35,355 nt of DNA from Oscillospiraceae bacterium (GCA_009787625.1 WQSX01000029.1:1-35355), one strand, 5' to 3'. Counted from the stretch's first letter, positions 15,356-23,699 are shown. Notes: generated from the sequence alone by a model not told the origin. Made by a program: numbers and translations.

Positions 15356-16126
15356 ATGGAAGTATTAGCAAATGTAAATGAGCTGAGTGTGCGATATGGC
15401 ACTGTCCAAGCTGTGGATACTGCCTCTTTTGAGGTAAATGCGGGGGAGATTGCCGCTATCATCGGACCGAACGGGAGTGGTAAGACATCTTCCGTTGAAT
15501 GTCTGTGCGGGCTTCGCTCTCCTAGTGGCGGTGCTGTCGCTGTGTTTGGTAGTGACCCCCATGCAGACAGGAGGGAAATATACAAACAGCTCGGTGTTCA
15601 GTTGCAGGAATCGTCTTATCCTGAAAAAATTAAGGTAGGCGAATTGTGCGAGTGGTTTTCCTCATTTTATGAAAACCCGGCAGATTATAGAAAATTACTG
15701 GTGCAGTTGGGGCTGTCCGAAAAAGAGAAAAGTTATGTCAGCAAATTGTCGGGTGGGCAAAAACAGCGCTTATCCATTGCGCTTGCTATGCTCCCTCGAC
15801 CACGACTACTTGTGCTCGATGAGCTCACTACAGGGCTTGACCCTGAAGCTCGGCGCAGTATTTGGGAAATTTTGAGAGTCATAAAAAGCGGCGGTGTCGG
15901 TATTTTGCTCGTCTCCCATTATATGGACGAGGTTGAAAATCTTGCCGATAAAATCATATTTATGCAGAGCGGAAAAGTCATATTTTCCGGAACACTTGAT
16001 GGGCTTCGAGCATTCGCCAAAGAAAGCCTAAACTCGGATTTATATGACCCGCAAATGAGTTTGGAAGAAATATACTTGGCTTTTTCGCCGGAGCAAAAAT
16101 CTATAACATTGGAGGGATTGATGTGA
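15356..16126 (+). CDS. ABC transporter ATP-binding protein (ABC-2 exporter)
   Basis: ABC ATPase of 256 aa: Walker A GPNGSGKTS (about 38-46), signature KLSGGQKQRLSIALAML, Walker B LLVLDELTTGLDP (DEL in place of the usual DEP), then LLVSHYMDEVENLADK. It belongs to the exporter group related to drug- and lantibiotic-resistance ATPases. It overlaps the permease by 4 nt (GTGA) and is divergent from lytTR-DUF3021, its probable regulators. AAAGGAG is about 9 nt before the ATG. Confidence 0.92.
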   Translation: MEVLANVNELSVRYGTVQAVDTASFEVNAGEIAAIIGPNGSGKTSSVECLCGLRSPSGGAVAVFGSDPHADRREIYKQLGVQLQESSYPEKIKVGELCEWFSSFYENPADYRKLLVQLGLSEKEKSYVSKLSGGQKQRLSIALAMLPRPRLLVLDELTTGLDPEARRSIWEILRVIKSGGVGILLVSHYMDEVENLADKIIFMQSGKVIFSGTLDGLRAFAKESLNSDLYDPQMSLEEIYLAFSPEQKSITLEGLM

Positions 16127-16881
16127 GTATAAAATCATTTTTTAAAACTATGCAAATGGTGAGCAAACTTTATATTCGTGACTTTGCAAGCCCGTTTTTC
16201 TCGGTGGTTTTCCCCATTGGAATGATACTGCTGTTCGGCGGTATTTACGGCAACGAGCCGAGTCCGCTCTACGGTTATGAGCTTGGTGCAATGGATGCGA
16301 TGATTCCTGCGTTTGTCGGCATGGTTATTGCGGTAAACGGCATTATGACCCTGCCGCTCAACTTGTCGGAATATATGACAAATAAGGTGTATAAGCGTTT
16401 TGACGCAACACCTGTCGGTAAGGGAAATATTGTTTTAGTGCAGGTTTTCGTATATCTGCTTGCCGCACTTTTGAGTACGGCAATTGTTTTGGGAACGGGC
16501 AGATTGCTTTACGACATAAATATTGCGGGGAATGTTTATGCAATACTTTTCGCCATATTGCTCTCATGCGTTTCGATTTTTGCTCTGGGATTTTTTATTG
16601 CATCTGTTTTCAAAAACGGCAAAATAGCACAAGTGGTCAGCTATATTGTCTATTTCCTGATGCTTTTTCTATCGGGAGCGACCATGCCTCTTGAAATAAT
16701 GCCTGAGAATATGAGGCTCTATGCAAACGCTCTGCCGCTGACTCATGTTGTATCGCTTATGCAAGGTACGTTTAGCGGACAGCCTTTAGGGGAGCAGCTT
16801 ACGGCTATCTTTGTGCTTGTGGGGGTGGCTATTGTTTGCGGTGGTGTTGGAGCGGTTTCTTATAGGCGGAGGAGATGGTGA
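16123..16881 (+). CDS. ABC-2 type permease
   Basis: Membrane protein of 252 aa with about six helices and the ABC-2 permease pattern: cytoplasmic N-terminus with KLYIRDFASPFFSVVFPI, and FLSGATMPLEIMPENMRLYANALPLTHVVSLMQG near the end (the usual P-L-x-x-V signature). The start is GTG at 16123 overlapping the ATPase stop. It forms an exporter with the preceding ATPase; the substrate is unknown. It ends 9 nt from the convergent dipeptidase gene with no visible terminator between them. Confidence 0.9.
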   Translation: MSIKSFFKTMQMVSKLYIRDFASPFFSVVFPIGMILLFGGIYGNEPSPLYGYELGAMDAMIPAFVGMVIAVNGIMTLPLNLSEYMTNKVYKRFDATPVGKGNIVLVQVFVYLLAALLSTAIVLGTGRLLYDINIAGNVYAILFAILLSCVSIFALGFFIASVFKNGKIAQVVSYIVYFLMLFLSGATMPLEIMPENMRLYANALPLTHVVSLMQGTFSGQPLGEQLTAIFVLVGVAIVCGGVGAVSYRRRRW

Positions 16882-16890
16882 GGCATCGGC

Positions 16891-18069
16891 TCAGCGATTA
16901 AACGCATCAAAATATCGTCTGAAGAACTGATAGAAGTTGCCTTCCATTATTCTGAATGACGTTTCTTCGTCGAATTCTTCTGTTAGTAGTTCCCTGAATC
17001 TGTGTAGTGATGAGACATCTGTTATTCCCTGTGGTGTGCGTGGTATTCCGTCAAAATCACAGCCGAGGCCTATGTTATAACCTGCGCCGATATTTATAAA
17101 ATGGTGAAAATGTGCCATCACTTCGTCCATGGTTGAATATCTTGACGCACCTACAAAACTCGGGAACATATTAAACCCTATAAGCCCACCTCTCTCAACT
17201 ATTGCCGCAATCTGGTCGTCTCTCAGGTTGCGGTTATGCGGCATGATTGTGTATGCGTTTGAGTGGCTGGCGAGGTATGGTAATGTTGTGTGGTTGTGCA
17301 CATCCCAAAATCCTGCTTCATTTAGGTGCGACACATCAATCATCATTCCGAGTTCTTCCATTCGCGCAATGACCTCGAAGCCAAACGGTTTCAACCCCCG
17401 ATCGGGACCTGTTGCCTGGCCGAATCCGAGCTCGTTTTCTCTGTTCCAAGTCAGTCCGAGCATTCTCACTCCCCTATTGAAAAAATAATCGAGATTATTT
17501 ATGTCGCCCATCAACGCTTCCCCGCCCTCAATGGCGAGTATTGCGCTGATTCTGCCTGAGCGTGCTATTCTCAAAATATCGTCCAAGTCAAGCGCAAGCT
17601 CAATCATATAGCTGTGCCGAGCGACTTCACTCTCAAAAAAGTCAATCATATGGACTGTTTGGTTAAAGCCATCGGCAACCTGACTATCAGAGAGCCACAG
17701 CGCAAAAACCTGCACAGGTGCACCAAACTCCCATAGCCGCACAAAATCCACGTGGAGATTGTTGCTGTGCAGCCCTTGATTGTGCTGTGGTTGCAGTGCA
17801 CGCGAGATTGTGTCTGCGTGTGCGTCTATCATTCCAAATGACGGCGGCGGCTCAGGTGTGGGTTCAGGCGTGGGTGTTGGCGCGGGCTCTTCCGTCGGTG
17901 TGGAGATGGATTCCTGCGTTGGTGGCGGCGGCGAAATCGGCGATGACTCGGCTATAGGCTCCTGCGAAACGTGTGTACCCTCGTCTGTATAGCTCTGCCG
18001 GGCGCACCCAATAAGCCCCATTATCATAATGCTCGCAAGTATAATATAGATTTTTTTGATTTTTTTCAT
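16891..18069 (-). CDS. membrane dipeptidase (peptidase M19), lipoprotein
   Basis: Protein of 392 aa from the ATG at 18069. A lipoprotein signal (KKIKKIYIILASIMIMGLIGC, lipobox Cys22) is followed by a Pro/Thr/Glu-rich linker (about 30-75). The M19 zinc dipeptidase domain then shows the metal ligands in IDAHADT, AILAIEGGEAL, MMIDVSHLNEAG, YLASHSN and GCDFDGI. M19 enzymes hydrolyse dipeptides, including D-amino acid forms from peptidoglycan turnover, so it probably works at the outer face of the membrane. An in-frame upstream TTG/ATG at 18081-18090 lies in the ribosome-binding site and is less likely. Its leader is a half copy of structured element D, which overlaps the end of the DUF4143 gene. 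Confidence 0.92.
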   Translation of the reverse strand: MKKIKKIYIILASIMIMGLIGCARQSYTDEGTHVSQEPIAESSPISPPPPTQESISTPTEEPAPTPTPEPTPEPPPSFGMIDAHADTISRALQPQHNQGLHSNNLHVDFVRLWEFGAPVQVFALWLSDSQVADGFNQTVHMIDFFESEVARHSYMIELALDLDDILRIARSGRISAILAIEGGEALMGDINNLDYFFNRGVRMLGLTWNRENELGFGQATGPDRGLKPFGFEVIARMEELGMMIDVSHLNEAGFWDVHNHTTLPYLASHSNAYTIMPHNRNLRDDQIAAIVERGGLIGFNMFPSFVGASRYSTMDEVMAHFHHFINIGAGYNIGLGCDFDGIPRTPQGITDVSSLHRFRELLTEEFDEETSFRIMEGNFYQFFRRYFDAFNR

Positions 18070-18147
18070 GATAAAGACCATTCCTTTCAAAAATCTTTAG
18101 GCACAAAACGACCATGAAAAGGTATGGCATTAACGTGCATCATTTGC
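18070..18147 (-). promoter_or_regulatory. structured leader element D, partial copy before the dipeptidase
   Basis: The mRNA-sense sequence GCAAATGATGCAC, then CCAT-ACCTTTTC-ATGG, GTTTTGTGCCTAAAGATT and TGAAAGGAATGGTC matches the leader of the ABC ATPase at 20162-20240 along its whole length. The first hairpin's 5' arm is missing, because that part is coding sequence: GCAAATGATGCACGTTAA encodes the last residues and stop of the DUF4143 ATPase. CCATACCTTTTCA can pair with TGAAAGGAATGG at the ribosome-binding site. Confidence 0.6.
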
Positions 18148-19317
18148 AAACAAAACTTGCTTTCCTGATAGGAAGTTTTCCAAGCTCAGATTTACGTCAC
18201 CTACTGTTAGAACCAGGGTTTCGGGGTAAAGTTTTCTAAATTCTAAGCCGCCGCCCGCATTTCTGACTCTGCCGCTTTTCACTTCTATTGCGGTTAGTTT
18301 GTTTCCTTTTTTTATTACGAAATCTACTTCTTTGTCTCGTTCTCTCCACCAATAGATTTCAAAATCGTCGGATTTTGACCTTGCGAGCAAGTATGCTCCG
18401 ACTGCACTTTCCACGAGATGGCCTCTTTTGACTCTGTTTTCAAGTAGGAGATGCCTCCCTGTCCCCTCGGTATATGTCATCAAAGATGTGTCAAATACCA
18501 TGAACCTTGGAGAGCTTTTGCGGGTCCGCAATTTGTTTCCCGAATAGTTTTGCAGACCTGTTAATACACCCGCTTTACTCAGCAGATCTAAATAATGCGC
18601 AAGAGTAACTGTGTTACCTGCATCGGTGAGTTGTCCAAGCATTTTTGTGAATGATAATTCTTGACCGCTGTAATTTGAACCCAACATAAACAGTGAACGC
18701 AGAAGTGCAGGTTTTCTTACCTCTTCCATCAACAATACATCCTGTGCTATTGTCGGCTCGACAATTGAAGTGCCGATGTACCTTGCCCAGCGTTCCTCTT
18801 CTTTAATCAGCGGTGCAGCTCCGGGATAACCACCATAGAGCAAAAAATCGTCTAGGCTATATCCGAAAGCTTCTTTACATTCCTGATAGCTCCAGTGAGG
18901 GCTGTGAAGCATTTCAAACCTGCCCATCAGTGACTCACTGAGCCCTTTTTGCAACAAGAGTGTTGATGAACCTGTTAACAACACTTTTAACTTTAAGTTC
19001 TTTCTGCTGTCCTCATCCCAAAGTAACTTTACTATGGCAGACCAATCCGGTATTTTTTGTATCTCGTCTACTACAAGTATCGCTTCACCTTGCCGTGCCT
19101 GAATACGAGATAGCTCCCATTCATTTTCCAGCCACTCGGCAGAAGTGAGATTGGGGTCGTCCGCACTTATAAAGTGATAGGGCAAGCCTATTTTTTCGAG
19201 TGCCTGCACTATAGCCGTTGTTTTACCTGTTTGCCTCGGTCCTGAAACAATTTGAATAAAACGGCGCGGCTCCAACATTCTGGCGGCAATTATAGTGACT
19301 AAAAATCTGCTAAACAT
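18130..19317 (-). CDS. AAA ATPase with DUF4143 C-terminal domain
   Basis: Protein of 395 aa from the ATG at 19317 (GAGGTG 6 nt upstream; a GTG at 19323 is too close to it). The ATPase domain (about 15-135) has Walker A SGPRQTGKTTAI and Walker B AILVVDEIQKI. The DUF4143 part (about 190-360) ends in EVDFVIKKGNKLTAIEVKSG, a PD-(D/E)XK-like nuclease fold signature. Families of this type are widespread in anaerobes and their role is not settled. The gene stands alone, with a consensus promoter and phased 21-bp repeats upstream. Its last residues (ANDAR) are encoded by sequence shared with leader element D. Confidence 0.9.
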   Translation of the reverse strand: MFSRFLVTIIAARMLEPRRFIQIVSGPRQTGKTTAIVQALEKIGLPYHFISADDPNLTSAEWLENEWELSRIQARQGEAILVVDEIQKIPDWSAIVKLLWDEDSRKNLKLKVLLTGSSTLLLQKGLSESLMGRFEMLHSPHWSYQECKEAFGYSLDDFLLYGGYPGAAPLIKEEERWARYIGTSIVEPTIAQDVLLMEEVRKPALLRSLFMLGSNYSGQELSFTKMLGQLTDAGNTVTLAHYLDLLSKAGVLTGLQNYSGNKLRTRKSSPRFMVFDTSLMTYTEGTGRHLLLENRVKRGHLVESAVGAYLLARSKSDDFEIYWWRERDKEVDFVIKKGNKLTAIEVKSGRVRNAGGGLEFRKLYPETLVLTVGDVNLSLENFLSGKQVLFANDAR

Positions 19318-19342
19318 ATCCACACCTCAACTCGAACAAAAC

Positions 19343-19409
19343 ACTCAGCATAATTCGCAAATTACTCAATACGATTTACTAAATACTCAATATGATTTAC
19401 TAATTACTC
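19343..19409. repeat. three 21-bp phased direct repeats in the DUF4143 leader
   Basis: ACTC recurs at 19343, 19364, 19385 and 19406, exactly 21 bp apart. The units between them share AATANGATTTACTAAAT-type sequence (third unit diverged). They lie just downstream of the -10 box, so they overlap the transcription start and early leader of the DUF4143 gene. Two helical turns per unit suit cooperative binding of a repressor on one DNA face. Confidence 0.75.
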
Positions 19410-19438
19410 ATTATAGTGTGTAAATGTTGAATTGTCAA
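19410..19438 (-). promoter_or_regulatory. consensus sigma-A promoter of the DUF4143 ATPase
   Basis: On the minus strand, TTGACA (19433-19438), a 17-nt spacer and TATAAT (19410-19415) are a perfect consensus promoter. A promoter this strong directly in front of phased repeats suggests tight repression. Confidence 0.85.
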
Positions 19439-19453
19439 GCGCTTATTTCCTTA

Positions 19454-20161
19454 TCACCAAGTCTCCGTCAGTTTGTGTATTTCGTTTTTCAGCTTTGTTA
19501 TATCCTCGTCGTAAATCTTTCTGTTGCCTTTTTCGCCGGGGATTTTCTCGGTTTTTAGCAATTTCATAGGTTTGTTGCTGTATATGTAGATGTGGTCACC
19601 GGTCAGCAGGGCTTCATCAATGTCGTGGGTGACGAAGAGGACTGTTCGTTTATGCTCTTTGTATAGGTCAAGAAATGATGCAATTATGCTACTCTTTAAA
19701 GTCAGGTCAAGGGCTTTGAAAGGCTCGTCCATCAACAATATGTCCGACGGATACGCAAATGCACGGATTAGCGCTAACCTTTGACGCATACCTCCGCTCA
19801 TTTGATGCGGATAGAGGTCTGCTGCAGCTTCCAAATCTGAAATTTTCAAAAATCTGTCGATTATCTGCCTAAGCTCTGCCTTATCGGAATAAATCGGCTT
19901 TAGAACTAATTCCAGATTTTTCCTAGCTGTTTTTTGCGGAACCAAGGAATCCTCTTGAAACACATATGATACTCGCTCAGGTTTCGTAACTTCTCCGCTG
20001 TCCTCTTTTTGTATGCCGCTAACAAGGTTCAGCAAAGATGTCTTACCACACCCCGACGGTCCAATTAAACAATTTATTACATTCTCCTGAAACGACTCCG
20101 AAAAGTTTTCAAGAACAGTAATGTCATCAAATTTTAAGTTTACGTTTGTAAGTGTAATCAT
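19454..20161 (-). CDS. ABC importer ATPase (SsuB/TauB/ThiZ-like)
   Basis: Protein of 235 aa from the ATG at 20161; an in-frame ATG at 20173 sits in the ribosome-binding block. Walker A is GPSGCGKTSLLN, the Q-loop is YVFQEDSLVPQKTARKNLELVL, the signature is MSGGMRQRLALIRAF and Walker B is ILLMDEPFKALD, with FVTHDIDEAL. This is the nitrate/sulfonate/taurine/pyrimidine-precursor importer subfamily. The likely partner is the permease at 20456-21280, but they are separated by about 290 nt holding element B copy 1 and leader D. No substrate-binding protein gene is nearby, so the substrate cannot be stated. Confidence 0.9.
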   Translation of the reverse strand: MITLTNVNLKFDDITVLENFSESFQENVINCLIGPSGCGKTSLLNLVSGIQKEDSGEVTKPERVSYVFQEDSLVPQKTARKNLELVLKPIYSDKAELRQIIDRFLKISDLEAAADLYPHQMSGGMRQRLALIRAFAYPSDILLMDEPFKALDLTLKSSIIASFLDLYKEHKRTVLFVTHDIDEALLTGDHIYIYSNKPMKLLKTEKIPGEKGNRKIYDEDITKLKNEIHKLTETW

Positions 20162-20268
20162 TAAAAAATCCATTTCTTTCAGTAATTTTTAGGCACAAAT
20201 AGTCCATGAAAAGGAATTGATTTTTTTGTGCATCATTTGCGGTTCCCCGCAGGGGGAGCAAATCGCAC
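20162..20268 (-). promoter_or_regulatory. structured leader element D, copy before the ABC ATPase
   Basis: In the mRNA sense: GTGC-G-ATTTGC (20258-20268), inner hairpin TCCCC-CTGC-GGGGA (20244-20257), GCAAAT (20235-20240), GATGCACAAA, ATTCCTTTTCATGGAC, TTTGTGCCTAAA and TGAAAGAAATGG before the ATG. GCACAAA can pair with TTTGTGC over 7 bp. AAAAAATC...CCTTTTCA can pair with TGAAAGAAATGGATTTTTT around the ribosome-binding site. Confidence 0.65.
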
Positions 20269-20276
20269 ATTCCCCC

Positions 20277-20300
20277 GTTAGCGTGATTTTTCACGCTAAC
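20277..20300. terminator. 10-bp hairpin upstream of leader D
   Basis: GTTAGCGTGA (20277-20286), loop TTTT, TCACGCTAAC (20291-20300): a perfect stem between element B copy 1 and leader D in the permease/ATPase gap. There is no long T-run, so it may be an attenuator or mRNA-processing hairpin rather than a full terminator. Confidence 0.5.
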
Positions 20301-20322
20301 TCCTGTTTAATCGGTTATATCC

Positions 20323-20475
20323 AGGCTGGAGAAGAGGGTTAAAAATATTTAGCACCGCTCAGCCGCCTCTTTGCCACTATTGCATGTACATTTATTTAGG
20401 TTTTTTACTTTTCTTATACTGGTTTTTCTGATGTCGGTCGGGCTGCTAAACATTTTTAACCCTCTTCTCCAGCCT
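20323..20475. repeat. hairpin element family B, copy 1
   Basis: The arms 20324-20354 and 20444-20474 are inverted repeats matching at 30 of 31 positions. The core starts ACCGCTCAGCCGCCTCTTTG and ends TTTTTCTGATGTCGGTCGG, shared with copies at 26081-26229 and 30455-30604. The right arm overlaps the end of the permease gene: it encodes its last residues AGEEG and the stop. Confidence 0.88.
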
Positions 20476-21280
20476 TCCTTGCATTCTTGAAAATACGAAA
20501 AAATGCTAATTTTAACGTTTTTAGGTCGTTATACTTGTAAGGCATACATAATCGGCTTATTCGCTTCAAAATAAACTCGCAAATCAAAGCCAAAATGACC
20601 GCTATGGTCAACCAAGCGAATGTTGCACCGAAGTTGAAGCCCTGTCGAGCGGAGAGCATCAAGTGCCCGATGGACATAGCGGGGAGTCCCATAACTTCAG
20701 CTGAGATTACTACTTTGATATTTAAGCCAAAGCCTGCAATTATTGATGAAAATACAAATGGAAGCATTGCCGGCAGGTATATTCCTGTTATTTGCCTGCG
20801 CCCGGGTATCTTGAAAACTTTTGCCATTGTAATCAGCTTTTTGTCTGTCTCTGCGATTGCGGCTTGCATGTTTTCGTAACATAGTGGGAAGATTATCAGA
20901 AAACCTACCACTATGGGCAAGGCGTTGCTTCCGACTGTGAGTAGTAGTATCAGCACCAATGCCATTGTTGGCATTGCGCGGCATAAGGCTATAAGCGGGC
21001 TTAACATTATGCCTATGAATTTGGCGTAGTGCGAGAGTGCCGCCAATATGCCACCTGCAAAAAATGACACCAGAAAACTTACCAGTGACCTTCGAAGCGT
21101 GCTGAATATGGCTTCAAAGAAGTTGTCGCTTTGCATTTCCTCGTGGATTATTCGCACTGTTTCAGGTGGTGTGGGGATTATACCTGTTTGGGCGAATCTT
21201 GTTTCTGCAAGAATCCACCATGCGGCTATGATTAGCATGAATGCCAATATTTTGTAGATAGCTTGCTTTTTTTTGTTCAT
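20456..21280 (-). CDS. ABC importer permease (SsuC/ThiX-like)
   Basis: Protein of 274 aa with about six membrane helices and the binding-protein-dependent permease loop: ENMQAAIAETDKKLITMAKVF...GIYLPAMLP (EAA motif with conserved G and LP). It belongs to the nitrate/sulfonate/pyrimidine-precursor importer group. It starts 3 nt after the copper ATPase stop, with its ribosome-binding region inside that gene, so the two are coupled. The final codons lie in the right arm of element B copy 1, which suggests the element took over or re-made the gene's 3' end. Confidence 0.88.
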   Translation of the reverse strand: MNKKKQAIYKILAFMLIIAAWWILAETRFAQTGIIPTPPETVRIIHEEMQSDNFFEAIFSTLRRSLVSFLVSFFAGGILAALSHYAKFIGIMLSPLIALCRAMPTMALVLILLLTVGSNALPIVVGFLIIFPLCYENMQAAIAETDKKLITMAKVFKIPGRRQITGIYLPAMLPFVFSSIIAGFGLNIKVVISAEVMGLPAMSIGHLMLSARQGFNFGATFAWLTIAVILALICEFILKRISRLCMPYKYNDLKTLKLAFFRIFKNARKAGEEG

Positions 21281-21283
21281 TGC

Positions 21284-23551
21284 TTAAACCTTTTTACCTT
21301 TGAATCTCAGTGCGTTTGTGAGTACGCTTATTGAGCTGAAAACCATTGCCAGTGCCGCTAGCATTGGGTTCATTAGTGGGCCGCCCAATAGGTATAGAGC
21401 ACCTGCGGCTATTGGTATTCCCAGAGTGTTGTAGCCGAATGCCCAAAATAGGTTTTGCTTTATTATTCTAAGGGTTTGGCGGCTTAGGTTGATGGCTTTG
21501 GGTACATCTTTTAGGTCACTTCTCATCAGCACTAAGTCGGCGCTTTCCATTGCTACGTCTGTGCCTGAGCCTATGGCTATGCCCACATCTGACTGTACCA
21601 GTGCGGGGGCGTCATTTATACCGTCGCCTACCATTGCCACGAGTTTCCCTTCTGCCTGCAGATCTTTTACTTTGCTCGCTTTGTCTTTGGGCAGGACTTC
21701 TGAGAGGACGTTTGTTATTCCCACTTCTTTGGCTATTGCATCGGCGGTTCGGCGGTTGTCGCCTGTTATCATATATACATCTAAGTTTAAGTTCTTTAGA
21801 GTTTCTATGGCTGCTTTGCTTGTAGTTTTGACCACATCGGACACCGCTATTATACCTGCTAACTCGCCGTCTATGGATATGAACATTGGGGTCTTGCCTT
21901 CACTTGCCAGCTTGTCAGGTTCATCTGATAGAAGCCCTGATGATAATTCCTGCATTACCGTATCCATCAGCTTTTTGTTGCCTATGCTCACCACTTTTCC
22001 GTCTATTGTTGCTTCTACGCCTTTGCCTGTGATTGATTTGAAGTTTTCTGCTTTTAGTAATGTTATGCCTTTTTCTTTTGCGTAGTTTACTATGGCTTGA
22101 CCCAGTGGGTGTTCTGATTCCAGTTCGGCTGATGCCGCTAATTGTAAGATTTTGTCCTCATCATTGACCGATGTGGTTAATATGTCTGTCACTGTGGGTT
22201 TACCTTCTGTTATTGTGCCTGTTTTGTCCAGTATTATTGCGCCCACTTTATGTGTGGTTTCAAGGGCTTCGCCGCCTTTGAATAAGATTCCGTTTTCTGC
22301 GCCTTTGCCTGTTCCAACCATTATTGCCGTGGGGGTGGCTAGGCCTAGGGCGCAGGGGCAAGCTATTACTAATATTGTTATGAAAATTCTCAGTGAAAAC
22401 TCCACATCGCCGCCCGTGCCTATCAGCCATGCGGCCAGTGCCAAAAGCGCTATGGCGCAGACTATTGGCACGAAAATTGCGGATACTTTGTCGCCCAGTG
22501 CGGCTATGGGGGCTTTACTGCCCTGTGCGTCTTCCACCAGTTTGACTATTTGTGCTAACGCTGTGTCCGCTCCTATTTTTTCGGCTTTGAATCTTATCGC
22601 TCCGGTTGTATTTATTGTAGCGGCGTAGACAGGGTCTCCCGGTTTTTTGTCTACGGGCATACTTTCGCCCGTCAGCATGGATTCGTCTATTGCCGTATTT
22701 CCCTCTGTTACGATGCCGTCTACCGGGATTTTTGTGCCGGGGCGCACCAGAACCATGTCATCTACTTGAACTTCACTTATCGGAATTTCGGTCTCTGCGC
22801 TGTCTTTAATTATAATGGCTGTTTTGGGGGCGAGTCCCATCAGCTTTTTAATTGCTTCACCTGTTTTGCCCTTGGATATGCCTTCGAGCATTTTCCCGAG
22901 TAAAATCAGGGCGAAGATTACGCCTGCGGTTTCGTAGTAGAGATTCATAACCAGATGGTGGTGTCCCTGAGCTATTTGCCATGTGGTGTAGCCGCTGTAT
23001 ATAAGTGCGGCTGAGGTGCCTATGGCTATCAGGGAGTCCATGTTGGGACTCTTTCTCACTATTGCCATGAATCCGACTGTGTAAAATTTGTAGCCCGCTA
23101 TGGCGATGGGAATTGTTAGGAAAAGCTGTGTAAGCGCAAACCGAAGCGCATGGTCATGCATGATTTGTTTTAGCCATGGGGTCAGCGGAAAGCTCATAAA
23201 GGTCACCATGGGTGCCATTGTCATGTAGAACAGTGGGATTGTGAAAATCATTGCCACCAAGGTTTTTAGTTTTAGGGCTTTGATTTCTTTTTTCTTTTGT
23301 TCCCATACTTCGTCCAGTGAGGCTTTTTCGGTCACAAGCTCGGCTTTGAATCCTGCCTTGTTGACCGCTGCAATTATTCCTTGGGTGTCCGGTTTTGAAC
23401 CTAGGAATGTCACCGTGGCTTTTTCGGTAGCCAAGTTGACTGATGCGGTCGAAACGCAACTCAGCTCATTTAGGGTTTTTTCGAGCCGTGATGAGCATGA
23501 TGCGCAATGCATTCCAACGATATTAAAAGTTTGGGGTGCTGTTTTTGCCAA
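21284..23551 (-). CDS. copA: copper-translocating P-type ATPase
   Basis: P1B-type ATPase of 755 aa. It has one N-terminal heavy-metal domain with GMHCASC, eight membrane helices, the transmembrane CPC ([11 protein letters not shown]), phosphorylation site DKTGTITEG, the HP dipeptide (ESEHPLG), TGDN and GDGINDAP. It exports Cu(I) from the cytoplasm. I choose TTG at 23551: GGAGG lies 8 nt upstream (23560-23564), whereas the ATG at 23566 has no site before it. The promoter is at 23644-23671. No CsoR or copper chaperone gene is adjacent; instead an ABC importer permease follows in the same transcript. Confidence 0.95.
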   Translation of the reverse strand: MAKTAPQTFNIVGMHCASCSSRLEKTLNELSCVSTASVNLATEKATVTFLGSKPDTQGIIAAVNKAGFKAELVTEKASLDEVWEQKKKEIKALKLKTLVAMIFTIPLFYMTMAPMVTFMSFPLTPWLKQIMHDHALRFALTQLFLTIPIAIAGYKFYTVGFMAIVRKSPNMDSLIAIGTSAALIYSGYTTWQIAQGHHHLVMNLYYETAGVIFALILLGKMLEGISKGKTGEAIKKLMGLAPKTAIIIKDSAETEIPISEVQVDDMVLVRPGTKIPVDGIVTEGNTAIDESMLTGESMPVDKKPGDPVYAATINTTGAIRFKAEKIGADTALAQIVKLVEDAQGSKAPIAALGDKVSAIFVPIVCAIALLALAAWLIGTGGDVEFSLRIFITILVIACPCALGLATPTAIMVGTGKGAENGILFKGGEALETTHKVGAIILDKTGTITEGKPTVTDILTTSVNDEDKILQLAASAELESEHPLGQAIVNYAKEKGITLLKAENFKSITGKGVEATIDGKVVSIGNKKLMDTVMQELSSGLLSDEPDKLASEGKTPMFISIDGELAGIIAVSDVVKTTSKAAIETLKNLNLDVYMITGDNRRTADAIAKEVGITNVLSEVLPKDKASKVKDLQAEGKLVAMVGDGINDAPALVQSDVGIAIGSGTDVAMESADLVLMRSDLKDVPKAINLSRQTLRIIKQNLFWAFGYNTLGIPIAAGALYLLGGPLMNPMLAALAMVFSSISVLTNALRFKGKKV

Positions 23552-23643
23552 AATTGTATCCTCCATACGTAATGACCGATTATGCTGAATTTCAAATTCT
23601 CTTCCTCACACATTACCACACACGCCTCAAAAGTTCAACATAC

Positions 23644-23671
23644 ATTATACATTAGTAACTCTTCTTTTCAA
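23644..23671 (-). promoter_or_regulatory. sigma-A promoter of copA
   Basis: On the minus strand, TTGAAA (23666-23671), a 16-nt spacer, TATAAT (23644-23649). No obvious CsoR-type GC-rich dyad is visible around it. Confidence 0.7.
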
Positions 23672-23677
23672 TGGAGC

Positions 23678-23699
23678 CTGCGACTACGCGCAGAATGAC
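23678..23699. repeat. REP-like half repeat
   Basis: CTGCGACTACGCGCAGAATGAC matches the reverse complement of 5126-5147 with one change. The second stem arm is missing here, so only half of the hairpin remains. Confidence 0.65.

Noticed and set aside
19343..19409. Regularly spaced repeats as a small CRISPR array
   Set aside because: The units are directly abutting 21-bp repeats without spacers, and no cas genes are in the window.
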